From: Bradyrhizobium sp. LTSP849
Lineage (GTDB): Bacteria; Pseudomonadota; Alphaproteobacteria; Rhizobiales; Xanthobacteraceae
Length of the DNA stretch: 64,000 bases
Reading direction: 5' to 3'
Assembly (NCBI RefSeq): GCF_000938255.1
Contig: NZ_JYMR01000052.1
Location: 186,001-250,000 of the forward strand
A model generated the notes under the pieces. It had not been told where the DNA came from. It ran no database searches and worked only from the letters and a program-made list of their open reading frames with translations. Both the position numbers and the translations under genes were made by a program. Shown in pieces: positions 17,313 to 25,523 of the stretch. Every line of letters starts with the position of its first letter. Positions within the stretch are counted from its first letter, which is position 1.

Positions 17313-18563
17313 CTAGCGCGAAGAGCCGCGGAGCCGAGCCGACAGCGCGTCGCGGTGTTCGGGCGCCGCGATTGCGATCATACGGCGTGCGCGTTCGGCA
17401 AGGCCGCAGCCGCGCAGCTCGGCGATGCCCCATTCGGTCACGATGGCATCGACATCGGCGCGCGGCGTCGTCACGGTCTCGACATCAGCGACGATCCGGC
17501 TGGTGCCGTCCGAGGCCGTCGCCGGCAGCGCGATGATCGCCCTTCCCCCCGGAGATGCATTGGCGCCGCGCACAAAATCGAGCTGCCCGCCGATGGCGCC
17601 GATTGCAATCCCATTCAGCGTCTCGGAATTCACGCTGCCATCGAGCCCGACCTGAAGCGCCGAGTTGATCGCGACCAGCCGGTTGATCCGCGCCATCACG
17701 CCTTGGCCGTGCGTATAGGACGTCGGTCGCACCGCAACCGCCTTGTTCTCATGCACGAAGCGGTATAGCCGCTGCGTGCCAATCACCTGGTTGGTGACCG
17801 TGATCCCGGCATCGATCCCCTTCTCCGCATTCGTCACCGCGCCGCGCTCGATCAGATCGACGACGGCGTCGTTGATCAGGCCGGAATGGATGCCGAGATT
17901 GCGTACATGCGAGAGCGACGATAGGATCGCGTCCGGAATCCGGCCGACGCCGAACTGGAGCGTGCTTCCGTCGGAGATCAGGCTGGCCGCATGCGCGGCG
18001 ATGCGCCGGGAGATGTCATCGAGCGGCGGCGACGCCAATTCAACCGGCGGACGGCGAGCGGCTATGCGCACATGGATCGGCACGTCCGTGGGCCATTCCG
18101 CGCCAAACGTCCAAGGCGCATCCGGATTGATCTCGGCAATCACCATGCGCGCACCGCGTGCGGCACCGATGACATAGTCGTTGGAAAGACTCGCGCTCAG
18201 CCGGCCGTCGCCGGACTCCGCGAGTTGCACCAGAACGACATCCGCCTTGTGGCGTCCCAAGGCGAAGTCGGCGCAGAAGGCGCTGTAGTTGCTTGGGATC
18301 ACGTCGAGCCGCCCGGCCTTGGCGAGCCGCCGCACATTGCCGATCACGCCGTAGCTCTGAAACGAGATGTTAAGCGCGCAGGCCGCGGAGAACGTCTGCG
18401 AGAAGATCGGCCCGACCATCACCCGAAACGCAGGCAGATGCTCAGCCTGGGCAACCAGCGCTTCGGTCAGCGTCAGCGGCTCCGCCGTCGCCTGCCCGCA
18501 CACGACGCGGTCGCCCTCCCGGATCGGGCCGGAAAAATCGATCGGCGTGGTGTCTCCAAGCAT
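17313..18563 (-). CDS. Acetyl-CoA hydrolase/transferase family protein (4-hydroxybutyrate CoA-transferase type)
   Basis: This 416-residue protein belongs to the acetyl-CoA hydrolase/transferase family, which moves CoA between acyl groups through a glutamyl-CoA intermediate. Visible family marks are FGVGRIPDAILSSL (about residue 205), the INSALQVGLDGSVNSETL block (about 295), GIAIGAIGGQLDFVRGANASPGG and the C-terminal VTEWGIAELRGCGLAERARRMIAIA. The size fits the one-chain type. It lies 31 bases downstream of an acyl-CoA dehydrogenase in a unit with a TRAP importer. The related enzyme RipA of Yersinia activates itaconate, so it may be an alternative or recycling CoA-transferase for that pathway; this is inference. 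Confidence 0.85.
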   Translation of the reverse strand: MLGDTTPIDFSGPIREGDRVVCGQATAEPLTLTEALVAQAEHLPAFRVMVGPIFSQTFSAACALNISFQSYGVIGNVRRLAKAGRLDVIPSNYSAFCADFALGRHKADVVLVQLAESGDGRLSASLSNDYVIGAARGARMVIAEINPDAPWTFGAEWPTDVPIHVRIAARRPPVELASPPLDDISRRIAAHAASLISDGSTLQFGVGRIPDAILSSLSHVRNLGIHSGLINDAVVDLIERGAVTNAEKGIDAGITVTNQVIGTQRLYRFVHENKAVAVRPTSYTHGQGVMARINRLVAINSALQVGLDGSVNSETLNGIAIGAIGGQLDFVRGANASPGGRAIIALPATASDGTSRIVADVETVTTPRADVDAIVTEWGIAELRGCGLAERARRMIAIAAPEHRDALSARLRGSSR

Positions 18564-18594
18564 CGTCGATCCTGCCGAACGGTCTGCGCGAAGA

Positions 18595-19761
18595 CTAATA
18601 AGACTTCGCCAGTCCGAGCACCTTTTCCGCGATGAAGCTCAGCGCAAGCTGCGGACTGACTGGGGCGATGCGCGGGATCAGGCTCTCGCGCATGTAACGC
18701 TCGACGTGGAACTCCTTGGCATAGCCGAAGCCACCATGGGTCATCACCGACTGCTCGCAGGCGTGGTATCCGGCTTCGCCCGCCAGATATTTTGCGGCGT
18801 TCGCGGCAGCGCCGCAGGGCATGCCCTTGTCGTACTGCCAGGCGGACGACATCACCATCAGCCAGGCGGCCTCGAGCTCCACCCAGTTCACCGCGAGCGG
18901 ATGCTGGATGCCCTGGTTCTTGCCGATCGGGCGGTTGAACACGACACGTGTCTTGGCATATTCGCTGGCGCGCGACAGCGCAACCTTACCGAGGCCCACC
19001 GCTTCCGCCGCGATCAGGATGCGCTCGGGGTTCATGCCTTCGAGGATGTACTGAAATCCCTTACCCTCTTCGCCGATGCGGTCCTCCATCGGGATCTCGA
19101 AATCCTCGAAGAACAGCTCGTTGGAATCGACGACCTTGCGGCCCATCTTCTCGATCTCGTGGACCTTGATCTTCTTGCGGTCGAAATCCGTATAGAACAG
19201 GCTGAGGCCATGCGTGGGCGAACGCACCTCCTCCAGCGGCGTGGTGCGCGCCAGCAGCAGGATCTTGTGCGCAACCTGCGCGGTGGAGATCCAGACCTTC
19301 TGGCCGTTGACGATGTAGCGGTCGTTCTTGGCGACCGCGCGGGTCTTGAGCTGCGTCGTGTTGAGACCGGTGTTCGGCTCCGTGACGGCGAAGCACGCCT
19401 TCTCACGGCCCTCGACCATCGGCGGCAGCATGCGCTTGCGCTGCTCCTCGGTGCCGAACACGACGACGGGGTTGAGCCCGAACACGTTGATATGCACCGC
19501 GGAGGCGCCGGACATGCCCGCGCCGGATTCAGCGATGGTGCGCATCATGATCGCCGCTTCGGTGATCCCGAGACCGGAGCCGCCGTAGGCTTCCGGCACA
19601 CAAATGCCAAGCCAGCCGGCATCTGCCAGCGCCTTGTGGAAATCGTGCGGGAAGCCGCCGTCGTGGTCCTTCTTCAGCCAATAGGCGTCGGGAAAGCCTT
19701 CGCAGATTTTTGCGATGGCGTCGCGAATGGCTTCCTGCTGATCGGTGAGCGCGAAATCCAT
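18595..19761 (-). CDS. Acyl-CoA dehydrogenase family protein
   Basis: This 388-residue flavoprotein has the full acyl-CoA dehydrogenase layout: N-terminal helices (LTDQQEAIRDAIAKIC), FAD-binding FAVTEPNTGLNTTQL and KVWISTAQVAHKI, and the C-terminal HGGFGYAKEFHVERYMRES. The usual catalytic IYEGT near the C-terminus is replaced by RIAPVSP. A Glu in NPERIL (about residue 245) stands where isovaleryl- and long-chain enzymes keep their alternative base, so activity is still likely. The ATG at 19761 has AGGAG upstream; the longer open frame is rejected. It follows the TRAP permease by 40 bases. A similar gene lies in the Pseudomonas itaconate locus. Confidence 0.88.
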   Translation of the reverse strand: MDFALTDQQEAIRDAIAKICEGFPDAYWLKKDHDGGFPHDFHKALADAGWLGICVPEAYGGSGLGITEAAIMMRTIAESGAGMSGASAVHINVFGLNPVVVFGTEEQRKRMLPPMVEGREKACFAVTEPNTGLNTTQLKTRAVAKNDRYIVNGQKVWISTAQVAHKILLLARTTPLEEVRSPTHGLSLFYTDFDRKKIKVHEIEKMGRKVVDSNELFFEDFEIPMEDRIGEEGKGFQYILEGMNPERILIAAEAVGLGKVALSRASEYAKTRVVFNRPIGKNQGIQHPLAVNWVELEAAWLMVMSSAWQYDKGMPCGAAANAAKYLAGEAGYHACEQSVMTHGGFGYAKEFHVERYMRESLIPRIAPVSPQLALSFIAEKVLGLAKSY

Positions 19762-19801
19762 GTTGTTGATCTCCTTATTGGGAGCCGCGAGGGCTCCGAC
19801 C

Positions 19802-21091
19802 CTAGCGCCCCATCTGCGAGGGCAGCCAGAGAATGATCGAGGGAAACGCCACCAGAATCGCAATCACGAACAGGTGCGCAATGAAGTGCGGGAAAGTGCC
19901 GTGAAAGACTTCAGCGACCGGTCGCTTGGCATAGCGGGCGACGATGAAGCAGTTCAGCCCCACTGGCGGCGTGATCATGCCGACCTCGGCGGTGACGATC
20001 TTGATGACGCCGAACCAGATGGGGTCGAAGCCGAGCGTCTTGATCAGCGGCAGCACGATCGGCACGGTCAGCACCAGGATCGCGATCTGGTCCATGAAGG
20101 AGCCGAGCACGATATAGCCGCACAGAATCAGCGTGATGATCACCCAGCGCGAGGCCGGAAGCGAGCCGACCCAGGCGACGAGGTCTTGCGTCACATGGGT
20201 GAGCGTGAAGAAGTAGCCGAAGATCGAGGCACCGACCAGGATCATGATGATCATGCAGGTGCCGTGGCTGGCGCGCAGCAGCGTCTTGTAGAGCGAGGAC
20301 GGCGTGATCTTGCCCTTGACGATCGCGAGCAGGAAGGCACCGAACGCACCGAAGGCGGAAGCCTCCGTCGGTGTCGCCACACCGAGATAGATCGTGCCGG
20401 TCACGATCGAGAACAGCACCACCATCGGCGAGACCTGCCACAGCAGCGCGAACTTTTCCCGCCACGGCACCGATTTCGCGGTCGGCGCGCGCGAGGGATC
20501 CTGCCAGACCAGGAAATAGATCGTGGCCATGATGGTGAAGGTGACCAGGATCGCCGGAATGATTCCGCTGATCAGCAGCTTGCCGATATTCACCTCGGCG
20601 AGCAGGCCGAAGATGACGAGCGCCACACTCGTGGGCAGTAGCATCGCCAGCGTGCCGGAGATCGCAACGACGCCTGCGGCCATCTTCGGCTCGTAACCCT
20701 GGCGGATCATCGCCGGCAGGCTGGTCGAGGACAGCGTCGCGGCTGATGCCGTCGAGGTGCCGCAGATCGCACCAAAACCGGCGCCGGCCAGCGCCGTCGC
20801 CATGCCGAGCCCGCCGGGAACGCGGCCGACCCAGGCCGAGGCCGTCTTGAACAAATCGTCTGCGACACCCGACAGCAGCACGAGATCCGCCATCAGCAGG
20901 AACATCGGGATGGTGATCAGCTCATAGGACGATACGGTCGAAAGCGGTGCCGTTTCCAGGATGCCGAACAGTGTCGGGAAGCCGCCGACCATGACGAGGC
21001 CAACCGAGCCGGAAAAGGCCATGGCGAAGCCGACGGGCGTTCCGAGCGCGAGCAGGCCAAACAGAAGAGCGAGAACGATGAGAGGTGTCAT
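19802..21091 (-). CDS. dctM: TRAP transporter large permease (DctM family)
   Basis: This 429-residue, very hydrophobic protein with about twelve membrane segments is the DctM subunit of a tripartite ATP-independent periplasmic transporter. Family marks include LALLFGLLALGTPVGFAMA at the N-terminus, ELITIPMFLLMA and GAGFGAICGTSTASAATLSS. It forms the sodium-coupled channel for an organic acid delivered by the binding protein. It lies 12 bases after the small permease and before the acyl-CoA dehydrogenase. The substrate cannot be read from sequence, but the setting favours a C4-C5 dicarboxylate. Confidence 0.95.
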   Translation of the reverse strand: MTPLIVLALLFGLLALGTPVGFAMAFSGSVGLVMVGGFPTLFGILETAPLSTVSSYELITIPMFLLMADLVLLSGVADDLFKTASAWVGRVPGGLGMATALAGAGFGAICGTSTASAATLSSTSLPAMIRQGYEPKMAAGVVAISGTLAMLLPTSVALVIFGLLAEVNIGKLLISGIIPAILVTFTIMATIYFLVWQDPSRAPTAKSVPWREKFALLWQVSPMVVLFSIVTGTIYLGVATPTEASAFGAFGAFLLAIVKGKITPSSLYKTLLRASHGTCMIIMILVGASIFGYFFTLTHVTQDLVAWVGSLPASRWVIITLILCGYIVLGSFMDQIAILVLTVPIVLPLIKTLGFDPIWFGVIKIVTAEVGMITPPVGLNCFIVARYAKRPVAEVFHGTFPHFIAHLFVIAILVAFPSIILWLPSQMGR

Positions 21092-21103
21092 GGATATCCG
21101 CCG

Positions 21104-21658
21104 TTACTCAAAGCCGCGCGCTTCGCCGACGCCGGTGACCGGCGGCAACGGATAGAGATCGCGACCGCTCACAAGGCTCAGCACATTGCCGATGAGCTGG
21201 AGCGACAGCCGCAGCACCAGCACGCCGCAGCCGAGCGGCACAAGCGCCGCGGAGATCCAGGTCGGCCAGGGAATGGCGCCGGAGAGCACGTCATGCTGCT
21301 CGTAATTCTCCAGCGCGCGTTCGAATCCGACCTTGCAGATCAGGACGAACACGAACAGACCGGCGAGCGCCGTGATGATCTCGGACAGACGGCGCCCGGT
21401 AGGCGAGAAGCGCGACAGCAGAATGTCGACACCGACATGGACATGCTCGCGCAAGGCATCCGACAGCGTGAAGAAGAACACGCCGGCGAGGAGATAGAGC
21501 CCGATCAGATCATAGGTGAAGGAAAACGGACGGTTCAGCGCATAGCGCATGAACACGTCGGTCACGACTAGCATCATGATCACGAACATGAACACGACCG
21601 CGATCACTGTCAGCGCGCGCTCCAGCGCGCCGAGCACATCCCCTGCCCGCTTGATCAC
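21104..21658 (-). CDS. dctQ: TRAP transporter small permease (DctQ family)
   Basis: This 184-residue protein has four predicted membrane segments (for example VIAVVFMFVIMMLVVTDVFM and LIGLYLLAGVFFFTLSDALR), the pattern of DctQ. It pairs with DctM to form the membrane part of a TRAP importer. The middle motif ALREHVHVGVDILLSRF matches the conserved HVxVDxL element of the family. The start is a GTG. It is encoded 30 bases after the binding protein and 12 before the large permease. Confidence 0.93.
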   Translation of the reverse strand: MIKRAGDVLGALERALTVIAVVFMFVIMMLVVTDVFMRYALNRPFSFTYDLIGLYLLAGVFFFTLSDALREHVHVGVDILLSRFSPTGRRLSEIITALAGLFVFVLICKVGFERALENYEQHDVLSGAIPWPTWISAALVPLGCGVLVLRLSLQLIGNVLSLVSGRDLYPLPPVTGVGEARGFE

Positions 21659-21688
21659 CTTGCGCGCCTCCCCCGTTCCGATCCCGAA

Positions 21689-22714
21689 TTACTTGCTGCC
21701 GGCGGCGAGCAAGCCTTCGAACTCTTTCAGCGCAGCGGAGGCTTGCTTGCCGCGGCTGTCGAGACCGCTGGCCCATTCCTGGCCGACGCCCTTGAGCTTG
21801 TCCTTCATCTCGGCGCGCGTAGCTTCCGGCAGCGGATCGAAGCTGACGCCTTCGTCCTGCATCTGCTTTTTGGTGACTTCGCCTTCTTTTTCAACGCCGG
21901 CGCAGGCTTGCGGCGTAATCGCTTCGGAGGCCTCATTCATCGCGGTCTTCACGTCGTCGGGCAGCTTGTCCCAGACCGACTGGTTGATGGAATAGGCCAC
22001 GATGAAGCTGCCGAAGCTGACGCCTTCGGTGGCGTGCTTGACCAGCTTGTCGAGGCCATAGGCCACGACGCTGTCGAGCGGGAACAAGAGACCGTCCATC
22101 GTGCCGCGCGACAGCGATTCATAGGCGTCCGGCGCGGCCATGCGCACCGGCACGGCATTGAGCGCGCGCAGTGTGAGATCTTGCGCGCCGCCGGTGGTGC
22201 GCAGCTTCAGGCCCTGCATGTCCTTGGTGGTCTCGACCTTCGACTTGACGGTCCACACCTGATAGGGCGGCAGCACCACCGCCATCAGCAGCTTGATCTT
22301 GTTGGATGCATATTCCTGCTTGGCCAGCACGCCCTCGCGCGCGGTCTTCCAATAAGCGAGCGTGCCCTGGCAGCTGGTCGCGAACGCGCCTGGCAATTGC
22401 GCGACTTCCGACAGCGGCATCTTGTCGGAGACATAGGAGGGGCCGATGTAGCCGATATCGACCACGCCGGATTGCGTCAGCCGCAGCATGTCGGCGGCCT
22501 TGCCGATCTGCTGGTTCGGATAATAGGTGAAGGTCACCGCGCCATTGGTGCGCTTGGTGACGTCGTCCATCCAGGGCTTGAGCATCAGGCGGACGAGATA
22601 GTGGCCAGCGGGGAAGCTGTCGGCGACCTTCAGCTCCAGCGCCTGCGCCGACAGTGTCGAGACCGGCAGCGAAAGCGCGAGCAGTGCGGCAACCCGGACC
22701 AGATTCGTCTTCAT
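21689..22714 (-). CDS. dctP: TRAP transporter substrate-binding protein (DctP family)
   Basis: This 341-residue protein begins with a Sec signal peptide (VRVAALLALSLPVSTLSAQALE, cleavage near residue 25). The mature part is DctP-like: LKVADSFPAGHYLVRLMLKPW at the start, a LKLRTTGGAQDLTLRALNAVPV block carrying the Arg that pairs with the substrate carboxylate, and PDAYESLSRGTMDGLLFP. It captures a carboxylate in the periplasm and hands it to DctQM. It is the first gene of the minus-strand arm, reading away from the shared control region at 22.8 kb. Confidence 0.95.
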   Translation of the reverse strand: MKTNLVRVAALLALSLPVSTLSAQALELKVADSFPAGHYLVRLMLKPWMDDVTKRTNGAVTFTYYPNQQIGKAADMLRLTQSGVVDIGYIGPSYVSDKMPLSEVAQLPGAFATSCQGTLAYWKTAREGVLAKQEYASNKIKLLMAVVLPPYQVWTVKSKVETTKDMQGLKLRTTGGAQDLTLRALNAVPVRMAAPDAYESLSRGTMDGLLFPLDSVVAYGLDKLVKHATEGVSFGSFIVAYSINQSVWDKLPDDVKTAMNEASEAITPQACAGVEKEGEVTKKQMQDEGVSFDPLPEATRAEMKDKLKGVGQEWASGLDSRGKQASAALKEFEGLLAAGSK

Positions 22715-22802
22715 TGGCTTCTCCTTGACGCGTCCCCACGCCGAAGGCGGCAGCCTGCTGCTGCCTGCCGTCCGGCCCTCACTCCAGTTCTTGCTTGAGA
22801 TA

Positions 22803-22832
22803 AACGTACATATATGTGAATTTATCTGTCAA
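22803..22832 (-). promoter_or_regulatory. dctP: Predicted promoter for the TRAP arm
   Basis: Read on the minus strand, a perfect TTGACA (22832-22827) is followed after 18 bases by TACGTT (22808-22803). That is a plausible sigma-70 promoter about 90 bases before the dctP ATG. The spacer and -10 overlap the first copy of the repeated AT-rich motif, so a bound regulator could block or steer the polymerase. Confidence 0.55.
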
Positions 22833-22926
22833 GTATATGAACTATGCATGGAGCTATGCGTCGCAAAGCGTCATCCCGAATTGACACGCGCCATTTATGA
22901 ATTCTAACTCCACATATATGAATTCA
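22808..22926. promoter_or_regulatory. Four copies of an AT-rich ATATGAA-type motif between divergent operons
   Basis: Similar elements occur at 22808-22823 (ACATATATGTGAATTT), 22832-22845 (AGTATATGAACTAT), 22891-22906 (CCATTTATGAATTCTA) and 22911-22926 (CACATATATGAATTCA). They come as two pairs, one at each divergent promoter, with a shared core close to TATATGAA. The arrangement fits a regulator that controls both arms at once. The IclR gene at the end of the plus-strand arm is the obvious candidate. AT-rich bases stand out strongly from the GC-rich surroundings. Confidence 0.6.
22881..22908 (+). promoter_or_regulatory. Predicted promoter for the CoA-transferase arm
   Basis: A perfect TTGACA at 22881-22886 is followed after 16 bases by TCTAAC (22903-22908), a weak -10. 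It lies about 35 bases before the ATG at 22941. The third copy of the repeated motif lies between the boxes and the fourth just after them, which would suit repression. Confidence 0.5.
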
Positions 22927-22940
22927 TCCCACGAGGCCCC

Positions 22941-24143
22941 ATGGGACCGCTTGCCGGCTTCACCATTCTCGACCTGACCTCCGTGCTGATGGGCCCCTAC
23001 GGCACCCAGGTGCTGGCGGACATGGGCGCGGAGGTCATCAAGGTCGAAAGCCCCGAGGGCGATATCGTTCGCCAGATCGGCCCCGGGCGCACGCCCGGCA
23101 TGGGCGGGATGTTCCTCAATGCCAATCGCGGCAAGCGCAGCATCGTGCTCGATCTGAAAAAACCGGAGGGCCGCGACACGCTGCTGCGGCTGGCCAAGAG
23201 CGCCAACGCACTTGTCTACAATGTGCGCCCGCAGGCGATGGCGCGGCTCGGCCTCGACTACGAGACGCTGGCCGCGATCAACCCCGCCCTCGTCTATGTC
23301 GGCGCGTTCGGCTATGGCCAGTCCGGTCCCTATGCCGCCAAGCCCGCCTATGACGATCTGATCCAGGGCGCGGCGACCATTCCCACGTTGCTCGCGGCCG
23401 CCGGTGACGGCACGCCGCGCTACGTTCCCGTCACCATCGCCGACCGCATTGTCGGCCTGATGATGGTCAACGCCATCATGGGCGGGCTGATGCATCAGAG
23501 CCGCACAGGCATCGGCCAGCGCATCGACGTGCCGATGTTCGAATCGATGACGGAGTTCGTGCTGGTCGATCATCTCGGTGGGCTCACCTACGATCCGCCG
23601 CTCGACTATGGCGGCTATGCCCGCCTGCTCTCGCGCTATCGAAAACCCTACAAGACCAGCGACGGCTATCTCTGCGTCCTCGTCTACAACGACAAGCATT
23701 GGCGCAGCTTCTTCGAGGCGATCGGCCGGGCGGAATTTTTGCAGCAGCCCCGCTTTGCCAACCATGCCGCGCGCACAAAACATATCGACGAGATCTACGA
23801 GGAAATCGGCCACATCTTCCTCACCCGCACCACCGCGGAGTGGCGCGAACTGCTGGAACGCGCCGATATTCCGGTGATGCCGATGCATACGCTGGAAACG
23901 ATCCTTGAGGATCCGCATCTCCAGGCAATCGACTTCTTCAGGACGGTGGATCACCCCGTGGAAGGCCGCATCCGCCAGATGCGCGTGCCCTCGACCTGGA
24001 GCGTGACCCAACCGGAACCGGCCGGCCCCGCGCCGACGCTCGGCCAGCACGGCCGCGACATTTTGGCCGAGGCCGGCTTCTCGACTGAGGAGATCGAAAA
24101 GCTCGCAGAGCAGAAGGCAGTTCACCTGGCGGCGCCGCCCTAA
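22941..24143 (+). CDS. CaiB/BaiF family (class III) CoA-transferase
   Basis: This 400-residue protein transfers CoA between carboxylic acids. The N-terminus (ILDLTSVLMGPYGTQVLADMGAEVIKVE) and NRGKRSIVLDLKKPEGRDTLL are family signatures. Asp168 in TIADRIVGLMM lies where the catalytic Asp of formyl-CoA transferase (Asp169) sits. It starts an operon with a MaoC hydratase and a CitE-like lyase, divergent from a TRAP importer. In Pseudomonas aeruginosa a CaiB-type enzyme in an equivalent setting makes itaconyl-CoA from succinyl-CoA. The same job is proposed here; mesaconate or citramalate would also fit. Confidence 0.92.
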   Translation: MGPLAGFTILDLTSVLMGPYGTQVLADMGAEVIKVESPEGDIVRQIGPGRTPGMGGMFLNANRGKRSIVLDLKKPEGRDTLLRLAKSANALVYNVRPQAMARLGLDYETLAAINPALVYVGAFGYGQSGPYAAKPAYDDLIQGAATIPTLLAAAGDGTPRYVPVTIADRIVGLMMVNAIMGGLMHQSRTGIGQRIDVPMFESMTEFVLVDHLGGLTYDPPLDYGGYARLLSRYRKPYKTSDGYLCVLVYNDKHWRSFFEAIGRAEFLQQPRFANHAARTKHIDEIYEEIGHIFLTRTTAEWRELLERADIPVMPMHTLETILEDPHLQAIDFFRTVDHPVEGRIRQMRVPSTWSVTQPEPAGPAPTLGQHGRDILAEAGFSTEEIEKLAEQKAVHLAAPP

Positions 24144-24186
24144 GCGCAGCGCCAGCCAAATCGCAGGACACAGGGAGGAAACCGCG

Positions 24187-24639
24187 ATGGCCGGACTTTA
24201 TTTCGAGGAATTTTCCGTAGGCCAGGAGTTCAGGCATCCGCTGACCCGGACCGTCACGGAGATGGACAACACCATGTTCAGCCTGCTGACGCTCAATCCG
24301 CAGCCACTGCACATCGATGCGCATTTCTCGGCCCAGACCGAGTTTGGCCAGCGCATTTTCAACAGCCTTTACACCCTCGGCATCATGATCGGCATGACGG
24401 TCTATGATACGACCATGGGCACCACCGTCGCCAATCTCGGCATGACCGACGTCACTTTCCCAAAACCGGTCTTCCATGGCGACACGTTGCGGGCGACGAC
24501 GAAGGTGCTTTCGTTACGGGAATCCAAATCACGCCCCAAGGCGGGCATCGTCGAGTTCGAACACCACGCCTTGAACCAGAACGACGACATCGTCGGCAAA
24601 TGCCGCCGTATGGCGATGATGCACAAGAGGCCGGTCTGA
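24187..24639 (+). CDS. MaoC-like hydratase, candidate itaconyl-CoA or mesaconyl-CoA hydratase
   Basis: This 150-residue single hot-dog-fold protein carries the MaoC/hydratase-2 motif: LTLNPQPLHIDAHFSA at residues 34-49, with Asn37, His42 and Asp44 near the expected active site. A FNSLYTLGIMIGM helix follows. It should add water across the double bond of an unsaturated CoA thioester, giving citramalyl-CoA if the substrate is itaconyl-CoA. It lies 43 bases after the CoA-transferase, and its stop overlaps the start of the lyase (ATG shares the A of TGA). Strict coupling with the lyase supports consecutive reactions. Confidence 0.88.
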   Translation: MAGLYFEEFSVGQEFRHPLTRTVTEMDNTMFSLLTLNPQPLHIDAHFSAQTEFGQRIFNSLYTLGIMIGMTVYDTTMGTTVANLGMTDVTFPKPVFHGDTLRATTKVLSLRESKSRPKAGIVEFEHHALNQNDDIVGKCRRMAMMHKRPV

Positions 24640-25490
24640 TGCGTTCGATGCTGTTCGTGCCGGGCGACTCCCCGCGTAAATTCGAGAAGGCGAGCGAAGG
24701 CAAGGCCGACGCGCTGATCATCGATCTCGAGGATTCCGTCGTCACCGAGAAGAAGGCGGAGGCGCGCGGGCTGACACTGACGATGCTGAAGGGCTCTCGC
24801 GGCCCCCACCAGCTCTATGTCCGCGTCAACGCGCTCGACACCGGCATGACGCTCGCCGACCTCGCCGCGGTGATGCCGGGCAAACCCGACGGTATCGTGC
24901 TGCCGAAATCGCAAGGCGGCGACGATGTGCGGCAGGTCGCGACCTGGCTGGAAGCTTTGGAAGCTGCGTCTGACATCACGGTCGGTGCGACGCGTATCGT
25001 CTGCGTCGCGACGGAGACCGCCAGCTCAATCTTCGGACTCGGCAGCTATAAAGGTTGCTCCCCTCGCCTCGCCGGCCTGATGTGGGGCGCGGAAGATCTC
25101 TCCGCGTCGCTCGGCGCCACCGAGAAGGCTTCGGGCGGCGTATTCCACAGTCCCTATCGCCTCGCGCGCGATCTCTGCCTGATGGCGGCGGCTGCTGCCG
25201 AAGTTGCTCCGATCGACACCGTCTATACCGACATCGACAATCTGACAGGTCTTGAGCAGGAAACACGCGCCGCGCGGCGCGACGGATTCTCGGCGAAGGC
25301 GCTGATTCACCCCAAACATGTTGACGTGGTCAATGCGGCATTCGAGCCGACGGAAGCCGAGCGCAGCTGGGCGGAGAAGGTGATCGCGGCGTTCGCGAAC
25401 AATCCAAACTCCGGCACGCTGCGGCTCGACGGCCAGATGATCGACAAGCCACATCTTCGCGCCGCGAAGAAAATCCTCGGCCAACCGTAG
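24639..25490 (+). CDS. CitE-like CoA-ester lyase, candidate citramalyl-CoA lyase
   Basis: This 283-residue TIM-barrel protein is of the HpcH/citrate-lyase-beta family. Motifs are IDLEDSV (about residue 28), VRVNALDTG with the CoA/carboxylate Arg, the metal Glu in ATETASSIF and the metal Asp in WGAEDLSASLG, then KALIHPKHV. No citrate-lyase alpha or gamma subunit is nearby, so it should work alone on a CoA ester, splitting citramalyl-CoA (or beta-methylmalyl-CoA) into acetyl-CoA plus pyruvate (or the corresponding products). The start at 24639 is fixed by its overlap with the MaoC stop. An IclR gene follows 33 bases later. Confidence 0.9.
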   Translation: MRSMLFVPGDSPRKFEKASEGKADALIIDLEDSVVTEKKAEARGLTLTMLKGSRGPHQLYVRVNALDTGMTLADLAAVMPGKPDGIVLPKSQGGDDVRQVATWLEALEAASDITVGATRIVCVATETASSIFGLGSYKGCSPRLAGLMWGAEDLSASLGATEKASGGVFHSPYRLARDLCLMAAAAAEVAPIDTVYTDIDNLTGLEQETRAARRDGFSAKALIHPKHVDVVNAAFEPTEAERSWAEKVIAAFANNPNSGTLRLDGQMIDKPHLRAAKKILGQP

Positions 25491-25523
25491 AGAGATCGCG
25501 CGTCGCGCCAGACGGGACCCATC

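Noticed and set aside
24639..25490. Citrate lyase beta subunit
   Set aside because: No alpha or acyl-carrier gamma subunit is nearby and the gene is coupled to a MaoC hydratase, which fits a stand-alone CoA-ester lyase.
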